From: Lonicera japonica
Lineage: Eukaryota > Streptophyta > Magnoliopsida > Dipsacales > Caprifoliaceae
Assembly: GCA_021464415.1 (NCBI GenBank)
Contig: CM038467.1
Location: forward strand, 19,945,511 to 20,009,510
Direction of reading: 5' to 3'
Length of the DNA: 64,000 nt
Below, piece after piece: positions 11,801 through 22,971 of the stretch (position 1 is its first letter; each line of letters opens with the position of its first letter). The notes under the pieces are model-generated. The model worked only from the letters and a program-made list of their open reading frames with translations, was not told where the DNA came from and made no database searches. Position numbers and translations under genes: made by a program.

Positions 11801-14800
11801 TGCGTTAGGATTGAAAATCAATTTGTCCAAGACGAAAGTCGTGGGAATTAATGTAGGTGACAGTGAGATGAGGGCCCTTGCTGATAGAATTGGGTGTGTA
11901 GTGGGTAGTTGGCTAATGTCCTATTTAGAACTTCCTTTCGTCTTTCAGTGAAAATTCGAGGAAAGTCAGTTTTTGGAATATGGTAATAGGGAAGGTTACT
12001 AAAAGGTTGTTCAAGGGATGTTTATCTAAAAGGGGGAAGTAAGAAGTTGACAATCATTCACTCAGTTCTTGATAGTATCCCTACATATTTTCTTTCATTG
12101 TTCAAGATCCCAATTTCAGTGGCTAAGATGATTGAAAATTAATGAGATGTTTTTTGTGGGAGGGGGTGGATAAGGAAAAAACAAATCACTTAGTTGATTG
12201 GGAAACGGTGTCCAAATGCAAAGAGATGAGAGGGCTTGGCATTGGCAATATGATCAAAAGGAACAAAGCATTGCTTGGCAAATGGCTTTGGAGATTTCCA
12301 AAGGAACGTAGTGCTTTTTGGCACTGTATCATCAGAAGCGAATACGGAGTGCTCGAGAATGGTTGGGATGCGAACAAAGTAAGTAGAGGTATTTTCAGAA
12401 ACCCTTGGAAGGCGATTGTAAATGGAATGGAGCCCTTCTTGGCTAATATGAATTATTGAGTTAGCAATGGGTCGAGAAGAAAATTCTGGCTGGATAGATG
12501 GGTTGGTGATATGGTTTTAAAGGATCATTTCCCGAGACTATTCAGAGTAGTACAGAATCCGAGGGCTATGGTTGCTGATAATCTCTCTTGGGAATCTACT
12601 TAATGTCATTCATGGAATGTTATGTTGCAAAGGAATGTTAATGAAGCAGAGGAGTATAGGGCTCTGTTGGGAAGTTTACATGGCGTTGAAGTGTCCCGTG
12701 ATGAGGAGGATAATAGAGTTTGGGGAGAAGATAGAAATGGAATGTTATTGGTGAAGTCTTTTTTTTAATTTCTTACTAAATCTAATGCAGGTTCCCTATT
12801 TATTCCAGCAGATATGATTTGGAAATCAGGCATTCCTCCTAAGGTTCGTGTTCTGGCCTAGTTAGCTGCATTAAGGAAAGTCAACACATCATATTTAATT
12901 CAATTCAGAAGGCCTTTTATGCATCTATCTCCATCATCATGGGTGTTGTGCAAGCGGGACAGAAAAAACATTGAACATTTGTTATTACACTATTCTTTTG
13001 CTCAAGAAATCTGGAATAAGGTCCGAAAGGAATTCGACTTGATTGCAGTATTTCTAGGTTCTTGGTATGAATTTCTTATTATCAAGTGATTCTTCATAGG
13101 TGACAAAAAGAAATGCAAACATTATAGAGATGTATTTGCATGGCTGTGATAAGGTGTACTTGGAGAGAGAAATAAAAGAATTTTTAAAGAAACTGAATAA
13201 GAATTAAAGAAGGCTTGGGACAAAATCAAGAATCTGGCTTTTCTTTGGGCATTTTCTTCGACGAATTTTGTAATCTTGACTATATCAGAGATTGCTAGGG
13301 ATTGGGGTTTGGCTATGCAGTAGTTTTATTTAGGTTTCAGAGGTTTGCCTAATACCTAGGAGTTTGATTGTAGTTGTTAGGGGCTAGGGCTTGTTTTTTG
13401 GGTATGGGGTCAATTTTGAATTATAGTAGGGCTTTATGTCAGTTTTGTGCTTGTGCTGTTGTGGTTGGGTTTTTTTTGTTTTTTTTAATTGTTTTTTGTT
13501 TTCTGGTGTGCTTGGTTGTGGATTCCTCACCCACTTCCAGCCCCTTTACTTGTATCCGATTTTACCAATCAATATAAGCTTTGTTTCCGATCAAAAAAAA
13601 AATATTAGTAACAAGAAACAAAAAAAATGTCAAAAAAAAGGTCCAATCCCTACTAATAGAAACCTTTGGCATCACAACTATAATGGACTATACAATGAGA
13701 ATGACCGTAATAATGACGAAAAGGACTTAATATTACTAAGCTCCACATCAGAACTGTTACATCAACGACCTCATCACATACTGAAAAAATCCTTGCCAAA
13801 AAAAAAATCACAAGTTTTGTAATATTTACAATGACCAGGCTCGCTCATTTTCGAATTGTGCAGCATAAAACTACTTCAACATGCCCATAGTATCAGAAGA
13901 TATCAACTTATATGAAGTGCTCACTTTTTTTCAAACTCTATACTCCCTCTGTCTCAAATTATAGTCCCACTTTGAATATGTTACTTTTTAATGAAATACT
14001 ATTTCAACCTATTCGATGTTGAACTAAGCTTATTATTTTCAATTGTGACGCTCGGTACGTTGATTGTGTCCCAAAAAGGAAATTGGACAATTGATATGAG
14101 ACATCCGAAAGGAACGTCGGACTATCAATTTGAGAGGAAGGGAGTGAATCAACAACCAGGAACATGAGGATGAGGATGGAAACTAATCCAAAAACAAATG
14201 CAAACTTACACACTTAAAAGTTAGAAGTACAGACATGTAATATGAAATATTCTCTTTTTTCCATCGATTAGTTCATGAGAGAACACTAAAGAATGTCCCA
14301 GAACAGGAACTAAAATCATATATCTATATCTAAGTATCCTTTTGTTGAAGGGTAACTGTTTTCAACAATATGCAGTGATAACATTATCCGCAGCATCAGA
14401 AGTTCTACTCTTGAGTGTTAACATGAAACTACAGTACCTGATTGCACTAGAAAGGTGCCTGGAAAACCACATGTTGTGGAATATTAAGGAATAATGCAAT
14501 ACAAAAGATATGTGGTTCAATAGATACTTACACATACAAACTACTTCAGTTAGGTAGAGTACAATCTAATTACCTGTGTGTAGTTCGAGACTAGGACAAT
14601 TCGGTCATCTGTTCTCTGACGGAGCTGAGCCAGTAACCGTGCTAAGACAAGCATTTTACCAGATAGATTAACCCAACCTCCGTCACCTCCAGTCCATGAT
14701 CCAGATCTACCAGAATAATAGAGAAAATCATCAGTAGTGTTTAGAAATAAGGGCAAAAGGTTTACCCATGAAGCAGTGACATATTTAGTTTACCTTCCAG

Positions 14801-17800
14801 AGAACATTTCTGGAGGGAAAAACCGCATACAGTCCTCGAACCCTGATGTTCCTGGACTCCCACTTTTTATTGTATCATATATCAACTTCAAAAGAAACAA
14901 CCACCTTCTATAAATCACACACATAATGAACATTGGGAGACAATAAGATGACTTTAAAGAGAAAACCTAGGGAGCCTAGGAATCCAAGATACAGGTAAAG
15001 ATCCAAGATCCTCAGTTGGATTATGATCCTTTAAAAAATACATAAATAAGCACTGAAAATAACCCAGATCTAAATGTGGACAAATACTTATTTTTATGAA
15101 ACCGACGCATTCAGTTTTGTAGAGATTGCAATCAAGTGCAGACTGAACATGTCTCCCGCATTAGGGGTTCATAGATTGTGTATCATATTAACAAGAGGAG
15201 TTGCGGTTGAGAAGGACAAACGAAATCCTGGCCAAACCATATTAGTTGTCCAACAACAGGCTCCAAATCTGTGCATCTATCGTGTCAGACTGTCAGTTTA
15301 ACATAATTTTTATTTCTCAACAAAAAAATTTACTATCGATTTGTTTGCCGACTAAGATAAACAGAGCTTACGAATGAGTTTGACAAAAAGAAGGGCTTAA
15401 CAAGACAAGTGGTATGTAATGTTCTGCTTTTCAATACTCACTATAGGTCTGCAAATATTTAAGTGATACCTTTGGATGATTGCAGAGCTTCTTTAGTGCC
15501 GTTATGTAAGCTAAAATCTTTGATTGCTTCATTTGTTCACTAATTGCTCGTTTCACCTGTGTTCAGAATAGTAAAATAAAGGTCTCTGGTCAACAATTAA
15601 CCATGAAGAAACAGAAATTTATGCATATTCATAAGATAAATAGTCAAGAATAAGAATGAGGTACATTTTTTGAATGTATAAAATGGTTGTAAAGTTCTGA
15701 TTGGAGAGGAGTCAACTTGCAACAAACAACTTCAACTATCTGCAGGAATATTGACATTAAGACAATTAGCAGATTGTAATATTGGTAAGTGAAAAGAAAA
15801 TCAACTAAAATAACTTACTGAATAACTAGGGCAATCATATATTGTCCCAAGCCATAATTTTTTAATAGCCCGAGAAGGTTAATTCATCGAGTGAGAAACT
15901 GAGGAAAGATAATATGCTTGTTTCATTATATTTCCAGAGAAAATCAGGATGTTAGTCAGACTTTATATGTATACACGCTGTTTGCTAAGGGTACCTAGAC
16001 CCAGGGGCGGATGCACTGCAGGTCAAAAGGGGTCAGCTGACCCTATGGACAGAAAAAAATAATAATAAATAAATAAAACAAACAGAGCAGCAGCAGGCAC
16101 AACCCTAATCTATCATCTCCTATTCTCCTCCACCTCTATTCTCTCACTCAGCTCCTCCGCCTAGCACCTCAATCTCTCAGCTCCGCCACTCCGCCCATCT
16201 TAATCCGTTTCTTTTTCAGAAATATATTGGTGTAGTTTTTCAGAAATACACTGAATCGTGATGGAATTTTTGGCTGTATTTTTTCAGAAAAGCAGGGCGT
16301 CATTAATTTTAGATATATATTGGTGTATTTTCTTCAAATCGGGTACTATCCTTTTCTTCTTAATCTAATTTTGTGAGTTGATTACTGCTGTTGAATCGGT
16401 TAATTTTACCACTGCAAAAATTTGACCCCTTGGTCACATAATCCTGGATCCGCCACTGCCTAGACCTCTTAGATCACCCAGCTGACTGACACCCAAAAGT
16501 GCATTTAAAATCTTCAATCTGCGTGCACAAGGCCACATTACGGAATGCAGTCATGACTTATAACTTAAAACTTTCCCACTTAATCTGGATTGGACTTTGC
16601 AGTAGTAAAGTAGAAACTTTATGCACTTCCAAGAAAATAAACCTTGAACAGCAATAATACAAATGAAAATAATTCTTGAAGAAGAATTTTCCACGTCTAC
16701 AATATGGAACACAGTTGACTGGCTACCAATTTATATTGTGGTCATAAGTCACATTTATTTACACTTTTCTAGGTATGAGAAAACCATTAATTAATGGATA
16801 AATCTTGAAATCAGTTTGATATATTGAGCAACATAATAGGCAGAGATGTACGAGCTACAGTGACATATCGATCAAGACAAGCGCAATACCTTTGGGGGCA
16901 AGTGATTTGATAACAATGCATTCGTCCTCCTCAATATAAACTGAAATACCATATACAAATTAATCATGAGCTGTTAAAAGAAATGATAACCGGTTGAGAA
17001 AATTTGTCATAAGCCTGGAGCTTCTAGAATTGCATCATTTTTGTTCATGATTACCTGATTTACTTTTTCACTTAATTCTGCAGACCGCTCAATACCCAGC
17101 TTCTTCTCTTCTTCAGCAGCAGAGGGTTCTCTTCCACAAATGATTGGTGTCTATATAGCAATATAAAGTCCATATGTTTAAAATCTAGCTTTGGAGATAA
17201 GTAGATGCTATAAGAGGCTTGAATACCTCAAGTAATCAACCAAAAGAAAAAGGAAATTTTAACCTGTAAACAGATAGCTCACCTCAAAATAACGTCGAAA
17301 ATATGCAGCATCTCCCAAAATTCCAGGATTTGTAAAGTTAACCATGGAGAAAAACTCTTCTAGGTCATTCTGGGGATTAAAGGTAGAAAGTGAAGAAGGT
17401 AATGCATTGGAGAACAAAAATGGAATTTCTTAAAAGGGGACATACAACAATAATGCACAAATGGCTCTCACTTGCATCGGAGTTCCGGACAATAGAATGC
17501 GCCGCTTGCATGAGAGAGCAGCCAATGCCTGATTCAATTATGATTAATAACCTCAAATACAGGTATGATAAAAGAATACATCAAAACTACTAAATAAAAT
17601 AATTTTTATTAACTTCAAATTCTTACTCGATTCGTCAATGTCTGGTCATTTTTCAGCCTGTGAGCCTCATCGCATATGAGCAAGTCACATGATCCACTTT
17701 GATTGAATTTCAATGAATGCATCCGAAATGTCTCGTAGGAAACAATCAGAACCTGTGAGGGCGTCATATGAATCAATCTCTGGTCCTAAACATCCAAGAA

Positions 17801-19689
17801 AGTTCAAGAAATTTTACCTGTAAAGGGCTGCGAGGACTTGTAAAACTATTAATGCCAGACACAACATCATCACGAGTGCTTTCACACAGAGCAACAAGCT
17901 TAAGTCTTTCCCCAACCCACTTCTGAATTTCAGCTTCCCAGTTACTTACAAGACTAGTGGGAGTTACAATTATTGCCTTCTTAACCATTGGCTTCCCATC
18001 AAATCCCTGCCGAAGAAGAGTATACAGCAACGTGATTGATTGCAAAGTCTTCCCCAAACTGCAAAGGGGAAACAAGAAGAATATCAACCTAAAATCGAAT
18101 GCAAATAAGGAACACCAAATACATTTGCAGACAGCCAGGAATGTGTTACAAGAAAATGCAGTAACATTTACCCCATATCATCAGCCAGAATGCATCCATA
18201 GATATTAGAGGAGCTGCACAAACCTGAAACACATTCAAACATGAACTGGACCCCTTCTCTGAAAAAGAAAGTTAATCACAGCCTTTCAGTAAATTAATAA
18301 AACACAATCTGACAGGAATTTAGCCACTGAATTATACGCATTACCTTTGATGGGGTCGCAGGAACCTAACAAGCAAAGGATCCACTACTATTGGTACAGA
18401 TTTATTGTCTCCCTCTTCAACTTCTTCAGGCTGCCACAACACCAGTGGTTCAATTCCTGGTGGCAGACTAGCATCCTCTTCCAGCACATCTTTCTCAGCA
18501 GCAACAGGATTGTTGAAACTGTTTGTAATTGCAACCAGAGCTGGCCTTGTGGAGCCCCAAGGTACAAAACGTTTACGAGCCCAAAGACGGCGAACCAGAT
18601 GACCATTGTGATAAGAATATCCATCAGGGCAAGGAAGCTTAAAAGGCTTGCTTAAAACAGCTGTTCTCTCCGTCACTGAAAGAACTCGTGGAAGCAGCGA
18701 CTGTCTTTTCACAACAAGATTCCCTCTAATATCACGATAATAATAATAATAATAATAAATATTAGTTAGTTCATTAGAAGCTGAACCAAAAAAATTAATG
18801 GAAAAAACTGTTAAGAGGATTATAATGGAGAAGAAAGCACTAAAACGCGAACATAAAATGTTTAGACTTCTACACAGTTCACCTTCAACGAAAGGGGATA
18901 CGACCACAACAGCCAAAGAATTGCCCTACGTAATGAAACGAATAAAATGACGTCTCACAGTTAAAATGGCTTATCTCTCTTTTATGTTGCGGAGAAATAA
19001 GTACAGTGCACAAATGTGAAAAAATTACAAATAGACTAGAGAGACAGCGAGTGAGAACTAGTACTATTTAACACCTAAACTAATGTAATGCTGTCATCAC
19101 AAGGCTAACGAGATTTGAAATGGAGGCTGTGAGTTTACTACTAAGCATTGAGGTAAGAAGCGAGAAAAAAAGTTAAAATTCACAGGGTTTTGTTACTGCT
19201 ATGCATACAATACATCTAAGTCAGCCTATCCTTCAAATCTAACCTAATTTAAATTGACATACTCCAATTTCGGCACACAGTAGGTAGGAATGTAGGATGT
19301 TGAATTACGATGACACCAACGTGATACTCGAATTGAAATCATATATCAAATCTTAAACCCTGGGTAGATAACGGAGAAAATGGATTAAATAAATTTAAAA
19401 GATGGAACAAAAGAAAACAAGGAAGATAGGGAAAACCCAACCTCAGAAGAGCATCAACATTCTGGGACTTGTGATCTTCGTTTGGAAGTGGAGGTGGAGG
19501 TGGAGGTGGAGGTGAATGGACGGTGGGTGGTGATTCTGGTGAATCTTCATCGGAGTCGTCAACATCTGCTTTGAACTCGAGGTCGTCGCCTTCTTCTTCT
19601 TCTTCTTCTTCAGACTCGGAGATTAATTCATCGCTGGAGTCGGTGGTTTCGGGCGATGAATGGACTTCTTCTTCTTCCTCTTCTTCCAT
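5842..19689 (-). CDS. RAD54: DNA repair and recombination protein RAD54 (SNF2 family dsDNA translocase)
   Basis: Nuclear Swi2/Snf2 ATPase that works with RAD51 in homologous recombination. My 21-exon model: 19689-19442, 18725-18345, 18258-18172, 18058-17818, 17752-17627, 17528-17472, 17369-17283, 17150-17055, 16940-16890, 15739-15665, 15556-15470, 14885-14794, 14706-14574, 10712-10593, 10503-10390, 10271-10188, 10092-10018, 9940-9882, 7770-7572, 7482-7384, 6207-5842. All junctions are GT/AG and in frame, giving 958 aa against about 910 in Arabidopsis. Residues 1-82 are acidic (Glu runs) with a Pro8 run, encoded by trinucleotide repeats. Motif I is DDMGLGKT (236-243, split over exons 3/4), motif II DEAH (347-350), motif III SGTP (375-378). 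Motif V is [10 protein letters not shown] (about 635-644) and motif VI begins RDGQ (672-675). The C-terminal tail is acidic, as in plant RAD54. Intron 13 (3.9 kb) carries a LINE and a Stowaway-like MITE. Function is inferred from family similarity. Confidence 0.95.
7290..9106. repeat. Inverted repeat: RAD54 exon 20 and an inverted pseudo-copy
   Basis: One arm is RAD54 exon 20 plus about 90 bp of the following intron (7482 down to about 7290, minus-strand sense). The other arm is on the plus strand at 8932-9106, where 8932-9016 matches the exon and the rest matches the intron. The copy keeps the AG before the exon and the GT after it, but has lost about 20 internal nt and contains an in-frame TAA, so it cannot code. 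The arms are about 1.45 kb apart and enclose exon 19 (7572-7770). The copy lies antisense in intron 18. Confidence 0.85.
8378..8572 (-). mobile_element. tRNA-derived SINE in RAD54 intron 18
   Basis: Read on the minus strand, the element starts near aaccccaaggggttgccgca-like sequence with a box A-like segment (gccgcagcggtaaggg). It continues through a box B-like segment (ggttcgatttcc) and ends in an A-rich tail, seen as T-rich sequence at 8378-8394 on the plus strand. Near-perfect 15-bp duplications flank it (aagagtcctccgaat at 8363-8377, aagagtcctccaaat at 8573-8587), so the insertion is well bounded. It resembles the plant Au-type SINE by eye and shares the orientation of RAD54. Confidence 0.8.
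9477..9836. repeat. Diverged tandem duplication, about 183 bp, RAD54 intron 18
   Basis: Two head-to-tail copies start with actctgaaggttcc at 9477 and 9660. They share blocks such as catatacacata and acaagtttca through to about 9836. Substitutions and small indels show the duplication is not recent. It lies just upstream (in the gene's sense) of exon 19's intron body and has no coding role. Confidence 0.7.
11021..11100. repeat. Tandem duplication, 42-bp period
   Basis: The block beginning ttttatgcttcaatatcaat occurs at about 11021 and again at about 11063, each followed by gacagaag. It lies in RAD54 intron 13 just left of the LINE. It may predate or accompany the insertion. Confidence 0.7.
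11168..13602 (+). mobile_element. Decayed 5'-truncated LINE (L1-type non-LTR retrotransposon) in RAD54 intron 13
   Basis: Plus-strand fragments in several frames read as a plant L1-type reverse transcriptase. PKK...DYRPISL lies at about 11240-11290, [14 protein letters not shown] at about 11430-11470, GLRQGDPLS at about 11590-11625 and FADD (the usual catalytic YADD/FADD box) at about 11718. A zf-RVT-like region follows (about 12130-13030). Stops and frameshifts interrupt it, so it is dead. The 3' end carries the typical sequence before an A-run at about 13592-13602. The 5' portion (ORF1 and endonuclease) is missing. I could not find a clear target duplication. It is antisense to RAD54. Confidence 0.85.
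13943..14144. mobile_element. Stowaway-like MITE in RAD54 intron 13
   Basis: The left terminus (ctccctctgtctcaaattat) is the classic Stowaway end, preceded by TA. The right terminus reads gaagggag, the inverted complement, followed by TG rather than TA, so that copy of the duplication has mutated. About 200 bp, no coding capacity. It sits between the LINE and exon 13. Confidence 0.7.
16002..16458. mobile_element. hAT-like non-autonomous element in a RAD54 intron (between exons 9 and 10)
   Basis: The left end CAGGGGCGGATGCACTG and the complement of the right end CAGTGGCGGATCCAGGA are inverted termini. A perfect 8-bp duplication CCTAGACC lies at 15994-16001 and 16459-16466, which is diagnostic of the hAT superfamily. 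The 457 bp interior encodes no transposase. The element is bounded to the base and lies well away from the splice sites. Confidence 0.85.
18738..18762. repeat. (TAA)n microsatellite near the RAD54 exon 2 acceptor
   Basis: About eight TAA/ATA units lie on the plus strand within about 15-40 bp of the intron 1 acceptor (exon 2 starts at 18725). In the transcript this gives a UUA-rich polypyrimidine-poor stretch, so length changes could affect acceptor strength. That effect is inferred. Confidence 0.7.
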
Positions 19690-19768
19690 TCTTCTCTGCT
19701 TTAACTTCGGACACCGTCTTTACGCTTTAGTCTCTCACTCTCACTCTCAGTCTTTAAATGCCATCAGG

Positions 19769-19776
19769 TTTGGCGC
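19769..19776 (+). promoter_or_regulatory. E2F-type site in the RAD54 promoter
   Basis: TTTGGCGC is an exact match to the E2F consensus TTTSSCGC. It lies 80 bp upstream of the RAD54 start codon, in the expected promoter/leader. E2F sites are known in front of plant S-phase and repair genes, so cell-cycle control is plausible. Binding is inferred. Confidence 0.6.
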
Positions 19777-20123
19777 TAAAACACTGGGTCGGTGGTAAAC
19801 ATGAGTCGGTTCAAACCGAGGCGTGAAAAAGTCGATCCGGATAGACATCGGAAAATGGGCGGTGATAAAATGCATTTTCTTTATTATCACTCATCCCTTC
19901 TGAACCTTCCGCCCTTTTTTTAAAAAAAAAATTATAATAAACACCTCCATCTACCATTTTCTAATTTAATAATCATAATTATATTAATAATCTCTCGATA
20001 TTAGGAGAGTATCTTTATTTGACTCATTTATTATTGAGCTTTTCAAACTTTATCAATAACTTAAGTTATGACTTATTTATTGAGATATACATACTCGTCC
20101 GATTTATGGTAAGTAAATGAGAT

Positions 20124-20542
20124 CATGCCGGACCGAATTTAGGGTTTTTTTCGGGTTTTATAAATACAACGGTCCGGTCCGGTCCGGTCCGAAGGACCGT
20201 TAAAAAAAAAACCCGGACTGGACCGGACCGATTATTTTATATGTATATTTTTTATTTTTATTTTGATTTGAATGGGTTCTTGTTGTGATAAATGAGCAAT
20301 TGATAAATGGATTTAATATATATAAATATTGCATTGAAAATGGGTTGAATAGGTGTAAAAAAATAGCCAATAAGCCCAAATAAATTGGAGCCCAAACCGG
20401 TTGGATTTAAACCGGTCCGGTCCGGTCTGGTCTAAGGAGGTAATTCGGTCCGGTCCGGTCCTTGAAATTCTAGGACCGAAGTTAGCGGTCCGGTCCGGTC
20501 CAAAGCTAACCGGTCCGGTTAACCGGACCGTGCACACCCCTA
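20124..20542. mobile_element. hAT-like element rich in GGTCCGGTCC repeats
   Basis: AATGAGAT occurs at both ends (20116-20123 and 20543-20550), an 8-bp duplication. The right end, complemented, is TAGGGGTGTGCACGG, a hAT-like terminus. The left terminus is truncated or mutated. Both subterminal regions carry clusters of ggtccggtcc and its complement (about 20170-20230 and 20410-20530), which could fold back. No open reading frame of interest. Confidence 0.65.
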
Positions 20543-20550
20543 AATGAGAT

Positions 20551-22258
20551 AATGCTTTTCCGTCCTTAAGAAAGTATTATTATTGATACTCGCTCCATAT
20601 TGAGTATCTAGAATTTCAACAATAACTTAAGGTATAGCCTACTTTATGAAATATACTCGTTCAATTTATATTAAGTAAATGTATTAATACTCTCTTGTTA
20701 TTAGGAGCTTATATTCATTATTACTCGCTTAATATTGAGCATGTGAAACTTAAACAGATATGTGGGTATGAATTTTTTTTCCTTTTTTCAGAAGATATTT
20801 ATATATGCATTTTTTTCGTTTGTTTTTTCTTTCGTTTTATAAGGTGTGTATATATATGTATATATGAATGTTTTGAATATATGTATATGTGTATGTATAC
20901 ATGTATGTTTTGAAGAAGAAGAAAAAAGAGGAAGAGGAAAAAGAAGAATCCAAATTCTTTTATTTCCGAATCTATATATATTTATGCATATATGTATGTT
21001 TTGAAGAAGAAGAAGAAAAAGAGGATAAGAAGATGGTGGTGAGAGGATGGTAAAAGAAGGTAGAATTATTTTTTTGTAATTAACGATTAATGATTAACTA
21101 ATTAAGTTAATTAATAAATTAGTAAGTGGTAAAGAGGAAGGTGGAGAGATAAATTTAGATGTTTTACGCTAAAATTTTTCAAAAGGTGTTAGTGACGAAA
21201 AAGAGGGGTGCAAATGTCAACCCCCGAAAAAAGAGATCGTGGCACCATGCAAACTAAACATTAGCTCCCGTTAAAATGTAAAAATAAATTTAGAGATAAA
21301 CTATTGGGTGATGTTATTACCAAAATAATTATCTATTTAAATATATAGCACAACTCTCAAAGTATAACTTAATTTGACAAATAGAATATTGTTTTGGTAA
21401 TACAGATATCCGATTTATTTGTAATCTTTTTTTTAAAAAAAAAAGGAATTAAAGTCTCTTCTTTGTAATAAATATATTACAAAAATACAATTTGGAAGTA
21501 ATTAAGTAATGTCAATACCACTTCAGTTAACGGTTTTAAATAAGTATTGTCCCCTCTTTTCTTTATTATATTTCAAATATTGCAAGTAAAACAATGGCTT
21601 GGGATGTATAAAAGTTACATTAGTTAAGTCACTTCATGCCAATAGTTTCATAGCATATTGATAGTGCTCTTTTCTATATTCTTTTTTAAATATTGCAAGT
21701 AAAATAATGGCTTGGGATATATAAAAGTTACATTAGTTTGTTGGTTCATGCCAGCAATTTTATAGCATATCGATAGTATGACCGGCATAGAGATTGTGAA
21801 AGGTTGGGAGTTCAATTTATATGAATTGTATTTCAAAAAAATATGTATAAAATTAGTTGCCTCATGTCTAAGTATTAAAATGAAATCTGAGAATGACACA
21901 TGTGAGATGGATACATGTTATCTATTTCACATAGGTCAAGTATTATTTACTCGTTTAATGTTGACGGTAGGATTTGTAATAAATATTTGTTCCATACAAA
22001 CTTAGCCAATAATAAAATTATTTGGATATGGTGTGAGGCAAAATTTAATGTTTTAATCACTTGCATTAAAACTATAAAATTTAAGAAACTATTAGTGGGA
22101 ATTCTTGAGTTTGAATCTTGCATTAATCTTTGAAAAAAAAAATCTTTGTGACTGCTCCTCTCTCTTTTCTCCATAAACAGATACTATCTTAAAAATATTT
22201 TCATGAAAACAAAAGCTTGAAGGAATTGATTCTTTGCAATTCCATATAACGGAAACAG
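20551..22258. other. Intergenic, AT-rich
   Basis: No gene is supported. A diverged tandem duplication (period 113 bp) runs from about 21575 to 21778, recognised by aaatattgcaagtaaaa at 21575 and 21688 followed by atggcttgggat. GAAGAAGAA-type purine runs occur at about 20910-21040. Confidence 0.5.
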
Positions 22259-22971
22259 TAGACCGTAAAACAAGTCAAACTACTCAAGTTCAACTTGCAA
22301 TCGTTTGATTAGAAGCTTGTTTAAAACAATTGAATAAACTTTGAACACGTTTTAAAACTCGATATGTTAATGAGCACGGTTTTATAGATTCATAAACATT
22401 ATAAAATTATGTAAAAAATCAAGCTATTTAAGCTGGTTCGATTAGAAGCTCGTTTGAACTTGGCTCAAAAGCTAAGAAAAACAAACTTAAACAATTTTAT
22501 ATACTCGAAATGATTAACTAACTAAGGTGTTGTTTGTTTTAACCACTTAAATCTGAAAACTTAAGGCATCAAAATTGTTTGTTTGGTAAAAAAATTAAGT
22601 GATTTACCACTTAAATCTAAAAATTTGCATCCAAAAAATTAAGTGGCAAGTTTGCTATTTAAATCTGAAAACTTAAAACATTCCATTACAAAATATATAT
22701 TTTACCCTCGTTAAAGTTTTAATTATGTGATCTTAATAGACTAATAAAGGCAAAATTATCATATTAAAAAAATTCAATTTTCAGATGTGTTATATTCAAA
22801 CAAACAATATTTGTTCAGATATAATTTTCAGAAGTAAACAAACAATATTTTTAATTTTAATTTTAATTTTCAATTTTCAATTTTAATTTTAATTTGTAGA
22901 TGTTTTATCGAACACCACCTAAGTTTGAACAACTCTATGTTCAGCTCAACTCAGTTCGTTTACAGCCCTAG
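22259..22971. mobile_element. Degenerate hAT-like element containing a nested MITE
   Basis: The complement of the right end (tagggctgtaaacgaactga) is a very common plant repeat terminus. The left end (tagaccgtaaaacaagtcaa) is a decayed copy of the same terminus. Flanks ggaaacag and gaaatcag resemble an eroded 8-bp duplication. The nested Tourist-like MITE at 22526-22919 splits it. Confidence 0.45.
22526..22919. mobile_element. Tourist-like MITE
   Basis: The left end GGTGTTGTTTG and the complement of the right end GGTGGTGTTCG are inverted termini, flanked by TAA on both sides (22523-22525, 22920-22922), the PIF/Harbinger target duplication. The interior repeats cttaaatctgaaaactta and runs of aattttaattttcaa. 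394 bp, non-coding. Confidence 0.7.

Noticed and set aside
11315..11830. 171-codon minus-strand frame in RAD54 intron 13
   Set aside because: Antisense of the LINE reverse transcriptase region.
15074..15301. 75-codon plus-strand frame in a RAD54 intron
   Set aside because: Lies between RAD54 exons 11 and 12 with no family resemblance or splice support.
18341..18916. 191-codon minus-strand frame starting at 18916
   Set aside because: Only the part from 18725 down is RAD54 exon 2. The upstream part is intron 1 read through.
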